Shown here in pieces: positions 12,901-24,900 of a stretch of 64,000 nt of DNA; position 1 is the first letter of the stretch, and every line of letters starts with the position of its first letter. The stretch covers positions 48,622,026-48,686,025 of the forward strand of contig NC_132915.1 of the NCBI RefSeq assembly GCF_047675955.1. Direction: 5' to 3'. Under the pieces are notes generated by a model. It saw only the letters and a list, made by a program, of their open reading frames with translations, did no database searches and had not been told where the DNA came from. A program made the translations under genes and the position numbers. This DNA is from Chlorocebus sabaeus. Lineage: Eukaryota; Chordata; Mammalia; Primates; Cercopithecidae.

Positions 12901-15900
12901 GTTTCACTCTGTCGCCCACGCTGGAGTGCAGTGGTGTGATCTGGGCTCATTACAAATTCTGCCTCCTGGGTTCAAGCAATTCTCATGCCTCTGCCTCCCA
13001 AGTAGCTGGGATTACAGGTATGCACCACCATGCCCATCTAATTTTTGTACTATTAGTAGATATGGGGTTTCACCATGTTGGCCAGGTTGGTCTCAAACTC
13101 CTGACCTCAGGTGATGCACCTGCCTCAGCCTCCCTAAGTGCTGTGAGGTGTGAGCCACTGCACCCAGCCTGAATAGGTCTTAAAAATAATTTGCTGAGAT
13201 GCTCAAAGCAGAACAAAGGAGAAAATACTGCTTTATAATAACTTCATGGAAAGAATTCAGTAAAATCTCTACAATTCATAGTATACTAATTACTGACACT
13301 TCCATTTTTTTTTTTTCTTTTGTTAGGTGTGCTATCGAGTAGTGATGCAGCTTTGTGGACTTTGGGGTCATCCTGTTTTAGCAGTGAGAGTCTTATTTGA
13401 AATGAAAACTGCTAGGATAAAGCCTAATGCTATTACTTATGGTTATTATAATAAGGTAAGTAGGATCGACAGTAGGCAAGTTGTGGTGCTTATCGAGAAT
13501 GATTATTTTGTATACCTTTTGTTATTCATGAAACTCCTATTAAAGGAGGTTTTGGAATATATTTATTTTTTTAAAATTGACAAAAAGTATATATATTTTT
13601 CATGTACAATATGATGTTTTGAGATATGTATATTGTGGAATGGCTCAATTGAACTGTTAAGTAATTAAAATATGCCTTCACGTACTTACCATTGTTTTGT
13701 GGTGAGAACACTTCTAGTCTCTTAGCAATTTTCAAAATACAATCTATTGTTATTAACTGTAGTCCCCATGTTAATAGATCTCTTGAATTTATTTCTCCTA
13801 TCGAACTGAAATTTTGTATCCTTTGACCAACATCTTCCAATACCCCCTTTCCCCTCACCTCCCAAAGCCCCTGGTAACCATAGTTCTAATCTCTACTTTT
13901 ATGGGTTTCACTTTCTTGGATTTCATATATATGTGAGATCATGTGGTATTTGTCTTTTTGTGCCTGGCTTATTTCACTTACTCTAATGTCCTCTGGGTTC
14001 ATTCATATTGTCACAAATGACTGGGTTTCCTTTTTTATTTCAGCCTGAATAGTATTTCATTGTGTATATATTCCACATTTTCTTCATTCATACATTGATG
14101 AACACTTAGGTTGATTTCATATCTTGGTTATTGTGAATAATGCTGCAATAAACATGGGAGTACAGATCTGTCTTCAATATACTGATTTCATTTCTTTTGC
14201 ACATCTATACCCAGTAATAGGATTGTTGGATGGTATGGTAGTTCTAGTTTTAATATTTTTAGGAAACTCTATACTGTTTTTGAGGAATCTTTTTAATGAC
14301 TGTACTAATTGCATTTCCACCAAGAGTGTGTAGGGGTTCTTTTGTCCACATCCTTAATCAACATCTTTTGTTTTTTTGACAATAGTGATTCTAACAAGTA
14401 CGAGGTGATAAGATATCTCATTGTAGTCTTACTTTACATTTCTCTCATGTTTAGTAATGTTTAGCATTTTTTTATATACCTCTTGGCCAGTATAACTGTT
14501 TATATTTGTGTGTATATATATAAACATATACACACACATATGTATGAATTTTTAAAATCAGGTATTGCTAATTAATATTATTTTTACCCTTATTTTACCT
14601 TTAGGTAGTTTTGGAGAGCCCGTGGCCTAGCAGTACCCGCAGTGGTATCTTCTTATGGACGAAGGTACGGAATGTGGTACATGGCTTGGCACAGTTTAGG
14701 CAGCCGCTTAAAAAGACTGTGCAAAGGTCACAGGTCTCCTCAATATCAGGTAATACATGTGATTAGAAATATACTTCCTTGCTGAATCGTGAGCTTTATA
14801 GGCATATGAATTTTTAGCTATGTGAAGTAGAAAACTTAAATTCTGATAGACATTTTCACATACATTTAAAGACAGATTATCTTAGTCCAAAATTGTTTTT
14901 GTTTTTTTCCAGAAATTTAGAAAGTGATTTGCAACTATAAATGAACTGTGGGTCGTTCATGTTTAGTGTAAGAGATTTTCAATGCATGAGTTATTGAATT
15001 GCTATTGTCCTTATCTTTAGCTCTTCAAAATGTCACAGGTGGAAGTGATGGGGACACGGTGAGCCACGGTAGCGTGGATAGTTCTAATGATGCTAACAAT
15101 GGGGAGCACACAGTCTTCGTCAGAGATTTAATCAGGCTTGAGTCCATTGATAATCACTCTAGCACAGGTACTAAAATCCAGATTTTACTAACCGTTCACT
15201 TACTCTCATGTTAAATCTTTCCTTTTTCAAAAAGCTTCTTCCCTTCTTGAGTTTGTGTGATATGACTACTTTGAAAGTACTGTATACTTACAAGAGAAAC
15301 AATAGAGTCTGCAGATCACTTCTCTTTATTTCCTGCAGTACAAAATTAGTATGGGAGTGCTGTGCACAGTGCTCTAGCGTGATGCTTCTTTGTATTTGCT
15401 TATCATTAATTTATGAAAGTGTATGCTATAATTAGGAATCATGAGTTAAGGAACTTGAAAATTAGTGACAACTTGCAAATCTTTTAAAAAAATTAAATAG
15501 AAAATGTATCTTAAAATTTTAAGAGTATGAATATTAAAGAAGGAAGGAAGTCACACAGTGAGAAAAAGTAATCTCTTTAAGTTACATTTTTTAAGATCTG
15601 AGAAGCTGTTGAAGCTGCTTTTATGTACATAGCCATCCCTCTCCTCTGAAGTTAGAAATAAGTGTAACTAAAGTAGCACATTGTGCAGATATATGTGTGT
15701 TGCACATCCTTCTTCTTGTGTTGTTTTTTTTGTTGTGGTTGTTTTTAATATCTCAAGCCTTCCTTTAAAAAGAATTCTGGGTCTAATTCCTGTACTTCAT
15801 CTGATGAACTTGTCTCAATGACTGAAGTTTCCTTTTCTCTGCTCTTTGTTGCTTTGCTTTTTGCTCTGTGCTGTTTCTTGGTGCTGCATTTGTCCTTGGC

Positions 15901-18900
15901 TGTCATGGTGTGGGGTGCAGACAGACTTGTATGACGTGAAGCTATGGATACACGTGTGCATTAATGCTACCCTTGAATGTTAACCACATCAGGTAATTTC
16001 CCGTTTATTAGGTTAAATTTTGCTGACATGCAAGGGTGGGGGAAAGACCTTTCATTGTATTTTAAGTATTGTTATTAGTGGTAAACAGTTTTCATTTTCT
16101 TGCCTTTTCTCTTTCGGGTAAATGTAATCATTTATAGATTCTATTGAAAATATCCAACTAACTTTTCATGGTCAGTCTGCAAAGCATATTTGTTATCTTA
16201 TTTGAAAATATATTATACCTTGCTAAAATTCTTATTTTAAGGTTGGTTTGTAGCATCATTGTGACAAATACTGTTATAGGCATTGAAGAAGTAATTGTTT
16301 CAGCTGTTGAGGTGGTGTGGCTATTGCTTTCCAAAACTGATCTTGCTGAATTCTTGTGCTAAAAACAACCTTCATATAATTACAGGAGCATGTGTAAATT
16401 TGAAAGTCAACATAAAGCTATAGGTTACAATCCTGTTTGTAATTAACTTCCTCAGTTTGCCATCATGTTTGTATATTATATTAACAAATAAGAATATGAA
16501 ACTTTTATTTTAAAGCCACCATATTTTATTTCATCTAATATTTTTTCATGATACTTGTAGAAGAAATGGGCTTCATGTATAAAAAACAAAAAACATTTTT
16601 TGTATGTAAACGTTTACCAGGAATAGTAATAGTAATACATAAACACCTCTCCTCTTATTCCTTCAGAATTTTAAGTTTATCTCATTATAGAGGCAATTTA
16701 CTCCTGTAATGGAAATACCAGTCTCCTAGTAATCCTGAGTGTTTGGTATAAAGACTTCAGTAGTTGGGCACAAACTTTCAGGTCCCCTTTATTTATATTT
16801 TAGCTGCATTTCAAATAACTGAATGCCACATACTGAATTTGCAGTGATGGTGTACCTCTGTAGAACTTCTGACAATGCCATTTGATGCTTTTGGGGTTTT
16901 CAGCCCAGATGCTTAAGTTGCTCATTTCATTAAGGATTATCTCGTGGAATCTTTCCACTTGGTGCCTGGTACAGAGTGACTTAGCTGTTAGGAGCATGTT
17001 TGGTTTTAATCTACCCAGGTCCCAGCCTAGTGTTCATTTCATGGCACAATATTGCTTTACCAGACTTTTTGAGGGAGCTAGTAAAAAAGTGACTGAAGTT
17101 AGTTATTCTAAGTAGTAGTATTTAAAGACATTAATTCTTTTGTTGTATGGCAAACACAGAGTCTGAGTGGCAGTGTAATAAGTGATGGAAAATGGAGGTA
17201 CTGCATATGTTATTTTATGTGTCCTTTATTGACATCTTTATACTGTTTTCTCTAGTACCTGATCTTAGTTTTGATTTTAAATTATAGAACTTTAAAATCA
17301 AAACAGACTTTTAAAATATTTAAAATAATTTCAAACTTACAGAAAAGTTGCAAGAATAATACAGAAAACTCTCATATCTTTAATCTAGATTCCCTCCTTT
17401 TTAGTTTGCCACATTTGCTTTATTATTTTCATTCGGTATGCATACACATACCATTTCTTTTTCCTAAATCATGTGAGCAAGTTACATACATCTTGCCCTT
17501 TTACCTCTTTATTATTTCAGTGGTATTTTCTTTTATATACAACTACACTTTAGTTACCAAATTGAAGAAAACATTGATATACCACTTCATAGTTTATATT
17601 CCAAGTTTGTCAGTTATCCCAGTGTTCCTTATGGTACTTTAACTCCCTTTCTTTAGTCTTCCTTAACCTGGCACAGTTCCTTAGCCTTTTAAAAAATCTT
17701 TTATGACCTTGGCCTTTTTGAAGAATTCATTTTAATTATTTTGTGGAATGTTTCTTAACTTGGGTTTGTCTGTTATTTCCTAGCAATTAGGTTATGCATC
17801 CATGGGTGTGCTACATAAATGATGTTGAATACTTCTCAGGTTGTCACATCCTACAGGCACACACAGTCTGTCCTTCATCGGTGATATTAATTTGGATCAC
17901 CTAGTCTCACTATTGTCTGGTTTCTCTGTGCTTAGTTACTGTAATCTTTTTCTTCCTCTCAGATAATAAGCTATTTTTGAAAGGACACTCTGAGACAATG
18001 TGCTAATATCCTTTCTCATGACACTTTCTCTTTTAAATTTGGCATCCATTGATGATGCTTGCCTGAACCAGTCATTACTGTGATGGCTACAAAGTGGTGA
18101 TTCTGCCAATTCTATCACTGTTTTCAAATTTAGAAGACAATGTTCTAGTATATGGAAAATTCTCCATTCTCTGTTTTTTTCTTATTTATTATCAGTATGG
18201 ACTGATGGGTTCCTGTTTTATTCATTGAAGTATAATTCATTACTGCCCTTATTTGGTCCTCAAATTATCCCTGTGTTGGCCAGTGGAAGCTCCTTTAAGC
18301 TGTTTTTTATATCCTTTAGATATTCTCCCATTGTGTTTCTGAACACTACCTTTTTGGCACAACAGAATGTTCTAGCTCAATCTTATACCTTCTCTGTCTG
18401 AGCTCTGGAATCAGCCATTTCTTCAGGGACCCCAGGTTCTTGTTCATGGGGAATAGATTTTAGAAGCCAAGATTTGGGATCACTGTTACCACAGTGTTAC
18501 TGCTTCTAAACTTTTTTCCTAAGCTAGAAAATATGTGTACTGTACATAAAAAATAATTTCAGAATTGTCACACCCATTTCTCTGTGAAAAACAAACCTAC
18601 TAAGCAGTTCAGGATTTGACTATTACTCTTAGGCTTAAGGTGGATATTCAAAATAATGTATTCAAAGTTACTTGGATTAGTCCTCCCCTGGCCCTTTCAG
18701 TGGGGTTATATTATTCATGGGAAATATAGTTGGCTTCATTTGTTTCCATTTGCATTCAGTTGCACCCCCTTTATCTTACTGATTTAATTTTTTTTAACAT
18801 GCAGAAGTGTATTGTATCTCCAGAGATAAAAACAATACCATAAGCTATACATAGAGAAATTTTATCCCTCTTTATTCATTGCATCTTATTTCCCCCCAAC

Positions 18901-21900
18901 CGTGGTAGGTAACCATCTTTACTGTATCCTGGTTTATTTTTCCTGCATTTCTTTTTGCAAAAGTAAGCAGATGTATGTGTGTTTTTTTCTTACAGAGAAG
19001 GTAGCATTCTGTAGACACTCTTCAAAAGACACTTTTCCAAACATCTTGTCTACATCTTTTTAATTTACAGATGAAGAAATTAAGATGTAGGGCTTCCAAA
19101 TGTGTTTAGTCTTTGATGTTCCTGTTTCTACTGTTCTTTGCGGCTTATCATTATTTTTAAAATGTTCTGTGTTCCTTGTGTGCTTTCTTGTCTTTTGTCT
19201 AACCGTAATTGTGTAGGTCAGTGGAATTTTCTTTTGATATTTTATATATGAATTATAAGTATATGAAAACATTTATATGTAAGTCTGCATTCTTTTTAAC
19301 AGGTGGTCAGTCTGACCAAGGATATGGGTCTAAGGATGAACTTATAAAGGATGATGCAGAAATTCATGTGCCTGAAGAACAAGCAACAAGAGAATTGATA
19401 ACTAAAACAAAAATGCAAACAGAAGGTTAAGTCCTGATATTTACCAACTTTACTTAGAATAATACCTGCATTATTAATAATTAAAAGTTTATCTTAGTTG
19501 ATAGCTTTGATGGTTATTTTCACAAATGTAAGATCTGGCTCCTAAGATGCTATGTACTTAACAGTACATATAAGGTAGATTTTGGTAGTCTCTGAAGTTT
19601 TAAAATTTAAGAGACTTTTGTTTCTTTTTCTTTTTCTTTTTTTTTTTTTTTTTTTTTTGTTTTAGAAACAGAGTCTTGCTCTCTCGCCTAGGCTGAGTGC
19701 AGTGGCGAGAACATGTCTTACTGCAGCCCTGGTCTCCTGGCCTCATGATCCTCCTGCCTCAGTCCCCTGTCAGCTGGGACCACAGGCACATGCCACCATG
19801 CCCAGCTAATTTTTTTATGTTTTGTAGAGACAGGGTCTCGCCATGTTGCCCAGCTAGTTTTGACCTCCTGAACTTAAGTGATCTTCCCGCCTCAGCCTCC
19901 CAAAGTGCTGGGATTACAGGTGTGAGCCACCACACTCTGTAGGTCAGCCCTTAATTTTGCAGGAAAGTATGACCCATTGAGGTATTTGCCAAATTTACAT
20001 AGCTACTTTTGACAGAACCAGGACTAAACTTTGAGTCATCAAAACTTCTATTTTAGTGCCATTTTTAATTTTGAAAGGCTCTTTCACTAGCAGTCCTTCA
20101 AATATCTAGGTGCATAGTTTTCATTGGTAGGTTAAAAATAGTCTATGTGGGCTGGGTGCAGTGGCTCATGCCTGTGATCCCAGCACTTTGGGAGGCTGAG
20201 GTGGGTGGATCATGTGGTCAGGAGTTCGAGACCAGCCTTGCCAATGTGGTGAAACCCCGTCTCTACTAAAAATACAAAAATTAGCCAGGCATGGTGACAG
20301 ATACCTGTAATCCCAGGTACTGGGGAGGCTGAGGCGGGAGAATCGCTTGAACCTGGGAAGCGGAGGTTGCAGTGAGCCGCTACTGTGCCATTGCACTCCA
20401 GCCTGGGTGATAAGAGCAAGACTCCATCTCAAAAAAAAAAAAGTCTATGTGGTTTTTCCTGTTTTTTATAGGACTCATTAAGGCAGAGATAATTTGTTGT
20501 AATAATTTTATGAAAATATGAAGGAATATTTTGGCTTTATGGAATAAGAAAGACACTCTTCCTGTTCTCTTTCACAAAAGTATACTTTCTTTAATGTTAC
20601 TTATTTTATACTCCAGAGTTTTGGAGAAGCAAGCCCCTCTCCTGCTTGCCAAGTGATGAGAAGGAGAACTGAAGGCCAGAAACTTTATTGATTCACTAAA
20701 GAACATTTATGTTAGGATTATTGAATGGTTAAACAAAGCATTTCAGTTAATGGCAGCATTTATGGCATAAAGTAAACCAGACACAGTCTATTTTACTTTG
20801 TGTCTAAAGTAAAATAGACACACTGACTGTTGGAGAAAAATACATACAATATGTAAAAGTCAGTATATGGTTTCTGTTTAATATTGGCAAAAGTAGGAAT
20901 GATAACATCCAAATTTTTTTTTTCAGAGGTGTGTGATGCCTCTGCTATTGTGGCAAAACATTCACAACCTAGTCCAGAGCCTCACAGTCCTACTGAATCT
21001 CCTGCATGGGGCAGCAGTATTGTGAAAGTTCCGTCTGGTATATTTGATATCAACAGCAGGAAAAGTAGCACCGGTAAGTCTTTACATTTTGGTTATTAAA
21101 TATTTAAAATAAACGTCTATAGACACGTATGTGTCTTTAATGACATTAAATTTTTGACTTAATTGTAATGAACATGCTAAAGAGCCAGAAGGGACTTTTG
21201 AATTCTCTAAATCGGCTAAAGAAATTGAAAATATTGTTATTTAAAGGTGTTTGATTTTTAAAAGGAGTATTTAGTGTGTTTAGTTGTTATTTAGAATACC
21301 CTTTCCTGTTGTGGTGCCTGTTCTCCATTTGGCCACTCTTTCTCATTTTGGATAATGAGAAAGTGTACTTGTAGGGCTTCCTGTATGCATCATGAACAGA
21401 GAGGCAGTGATGTGATCAAATTCCAGAGGGCTTATGAGTGGCCGGTTAATTCCTGTCACTGAAGGGAAATGGAAGAAAAAGATTCATGTCATTTCCGCTC
21501 TACACAGATATGCCAGTGGGTCTTTGATTTTGGCCATTGTTATAGGTACCCCAAGCCACTTTTTATTTGTGATTATTGTACTAAATAACTCTGTGTGTAT
21601 GACTCCCTTGAATTTGAGTTTTCTACTTTCATTATATATAGGCCTCCCAAGACTCTTCTGGCACACGTCTAAGTATATGATTTTAAAAGACGATGAAATT
21701 GGCCTGCATCCTTTGCCCTTCATTAGTGGTGGCTGCAGTTCACTTTTCTAAAGTTGACTGTCTTGTCTGAAGATGTATCTATTGTATGACTTTACAGAAA
21801 TTAATTTGTTCAGCTTCTTAAACCAATGTAAAAGTACTCCTGTTCTTAAAGTCTTTTCTCTTTGTATTTACCGTGACTCTGAGTTTCACTCATTACTTGT

Positions 21901-24900
21901 TTGGTTAGTGCTCAAGAGGTGGTGGGGCTAAAGGTTTTTTGAGAAAATAATTGACATATACATTGCAGATCCCATTTTCCCAACCTCTTGATAGCAGAGA
22001 TGCTGGGGAAAAGGAGGGAAGAGTTTTCTTTGTCAGAGGCTTAGCGTCCTCTCAAAATATTGAACTGGACATTGTGGACTGCTGTGTTTCCTTCCCTTTT
22101 AACTTATTTTCATATTAAGAATGAAGGGTGAGGATAATGGAGCTTTTGTCAGTATAGCAATTTTTTTTTTAACATTGAAGAAAATGTGCTGTTAAATTCC
22201 TGGAAATACTGTGAGAACCAATAATATTTGCAAAGATTTGTTTCTCAAATATTGGGAACAGCTTTCAAAGCAGGTACATATTTTGAGTTGTAAAATAGGC
22301 TAGTTTAATTCCCATGAAGGCTTAAAAGAATATCTCTAAATGCTTATTCTGATTAATTTATATAATTATGATTATTAGTACTAACTTGAAAGATTAAAAA
22401 GAACCTTGAAATCAATCTTGAAGTTTAAAAGAAAGATCTTTTCTAAGACAGCTTTTTTCCTTGAAGCTCCCAGACATTTTTATGCTTTTTAACAAAACAA
22501 ATGATGTGACTACAGTAAAAAGCAGTGGATAAAAAAGAAAACAAAGGAAAAGAAAAACACAAATGAGAATCCTAAATATGAATAATTCAGGCTGCTATAC
22601 AATTCCATAGACTAGATGGCTTATAAACAACAGAAATTTATTTCTGCCAGGCTCAGTGGCTTATGCCTGTAATCCCAGCAATTTGGCAGGCTGGAGGGGA
22701 AGATCGCTTGAGGCCATGAGATTGAGGCTGCAGTGAGCCATGATTGCACCACTATACTCCAGCCTAGGTGACAGAGTAAGGCCCTAACTTTATTTGTTTG
22801 TTTTTGAGACAGACTCTCACTCTGTCACCTAGGCTGGAGTGTAGTGGCGCAGTTGTGGCTCACTGCAGCCTCAGCTTCCTGGGCTCAAGCAATCGAGGAT
22901 TCTCCTGCCTCAGTCCCCCAAGTAGCTGGAACTACAGGCAAGCGCCACGGCGTCTGGCTAATTTTTGTATTTTTTTTCTGGAGACAGGGTTTCTCCATGT
23001 TGCCCAGGCTGCTCTCGAGCTCCTGAGCTCAGGTGATCCACCTGCTTCAGCCTCCCAAAGTGCTGGGATTACAGGTGTGAGCCACCGTGCCCAGCCTGAC
23101 TCTAACTTAAAAAAAAAAAAAAAAAGAAAAAAGAAAAGAAAGAAAGTTATTTCTTACAGTTCTAGGGTCTGGAAAGTCCAGGATTAGGGTGTTAGCATGG
23201 TGAGTTCTGCAGAGGGCCCTCTTCCAGGTTGCAGACTGCTAACTTACTGTATCCTTGTACAGCAGAGAAGGAGAGAGCTCTCCTTCTCTAAGGGCTCTAA
23301 TCCCATTCATCAGGGTTCCATTTTCATAATCAAATTATCTTTCAGAGGCCCTGCCTCCTAATACCATCACACTGGGGGTTAGGATTTCAGCATGTGGATT
23401 TTGAGGGACACAAACATTCAGTCTGTAACAGGAAGACTTAAGTTCTAATAATGATTCAAATAGGAAATAATAGCTTTTGGAGTGAAACAAATTGCATGGT
23501 AGCAAAGAGTAAAAGACTGCTTTCTTCTTCCAAAGCTGGGGGAAGCTGCTGTGGCCATTAGCATATTTTTTCTCTACCTGATCAAATAAGACTGACTTCT
23601 GTGAAGGCTGGGATTATGTCTGTTTTATTTGCCTTTGTATTCCTAGCATCTCATATAGTGGATACTACTAGACCTTTAGATATTTGTTGAAGAAATGGAT
23701 ATATCTGGGTAATTTTTTAACCACTCAGGTTTTATCAGCCTTCTTAGAATTTTCCAGTGCTAGACATTCCATTCCGGATTCTTTTACTTTGCAGCAGTAA
23801 GACTTTGAGTATAGCAAATATACAGTTCCTCTGCGATTACAAATTTGCTTTTTGCAGAGTAGATTCCTGGCAAGTATTTGTTGAATTGGATACAAAACTA
23901 AGATGGAAGAGATTCTTTTTTTGTATTTCAGTGAACAACACAGGTATATCCACCTATCATATGTTGCATGATTTGTTTTTTTAAATGGGTGTTTATATAC
24001 ATACAGGATGAAAGACTGATTATACATTAAAATGTTATCTCTGGGAGGCAGGTTTAAATGGCTCTTCCAGAGCACTTTTTTAAATACCTTCTTTATGGCC
24101 TCTAAATTTTCTGGATCTTTTATTCTGAGTATATGTCACATTCATAATCAGGAAAACAATAAACATCTTAATAAAAGTTAACTTGGAAAATAGATTCATC
24201 GTTAATATTTTACTTTCCCTTTTAGGTAGTATATCAAATGTGCTGGTTTCTACTCAAGATCCAGTTGAAGATGCAGTCTTTGGCGAAGCTACTAATCTCA
24301 AGAAGAATGGTGATAGAGGAGAAAAAAGACAAAAGCATTTTCCTGAGAGAAGTTGTAGTTTTAGTTCTGAAAGTCGAGCAGGAATGTTGCTTAAGAAGAG
24401 TAGTTTAGATTCGAATTCAAGTGAAATGGCTATCATGATGGGAGCAGATGCTAAGATTCTCACAGCAGCACTGACATGTCCTAAGACTTCTCCACTTCAT
24501 ATCGCAAGAACCCATACCTTTGAGAATGTTAGCTGTCACCTACCTGGTAGTAGGACTTGTGTGTCTGAAAGTACTTGGAATCCTGAGTACAGATCATCTC
24601 CGGTGCCAGAGATGCTTGAGGAAAGCCAAGAACTCCTTGAGCCTGTGACTGATGATATACCTAAAACTACTGCAACAGAGGATACATATGAGAGTCTACT
24701 AAGTGATAGTAACAGTAATCAGTCCAGAGACTTGAAAACAGGATCCAAAGATCTGAGGAATAAGAGAAGTAGTTTATATGGTATTGCTAAGGAGGTTGAG
24801 AGGGAAGATGTTGAAACTGGACTAGATCCTTTGTCTCTTTTAGCCACTGAATGTTCAGGGGGAGAAACTCTTGATTCTGAAGATAAGTTGTTTTCTCCAG

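Larger units (their letters stand above)
10439..13326 (+). other. DENND4C GC-AG intron
   Basis: The donor is gcaagt at 10439 and the acceptor tttcttttgttag ends at 13326. It contains five antisense Alus and a MER20; the gaps between show nothing else. Confidence 0.9.
15168..19302 (+). other. DENND4C intron, Alu-free
   Basis: At 4.1 kb it is the largest Alu-free intron in the window. A possible exon lies at 15921-15992. From ~17285 to ~18960 the text resembles an old antisense LINE (ttcaaacttacagaaaagttgc). 16000-17270 holds nothing I recognise. Confidence 0.7.
19426..20926 (+). other. DENND4C intron
   Basis: Contains one Alu in each orientation. The rest, including 20455-20925, is unremarkable. 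Confidence 0.85.
22594..23434 (+). repeat. Old interspersed repeat interrupted by nested Alus
   Basis: The outer pieces (gctgctatacaattcc...cagaaatttatt and ttatttcttacagttctag...tcagtctgtaaca) belong to the same family as 41425-42135. The family name is uncertain. Confidence 0.7.
21074..24225 (+). other. DENND4C intron
   Basis: Nested repeats occupy 22594-23434. The unique parts 21080-22590 and 23440-24220 contain no feature I can support. Confidence 0.8.

Noticed and set aside
15758..15934. A 58-codon open frame (KKNSGSNSCTSSDELV, then a hydrophobic stretch)
   Set aside because: No acceptor in the right phase joins it to the upstream phase-1 donors, and the Leu/Phe-rich half looks like a pyrimidine tract being translated.
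24183..24225. ATG-started extension at the front of the large exon's open frame
   Set aside because: The segment is intronic: a strong acceptor ends at 24225, and the protein continues from the upstream exon in phase 1.
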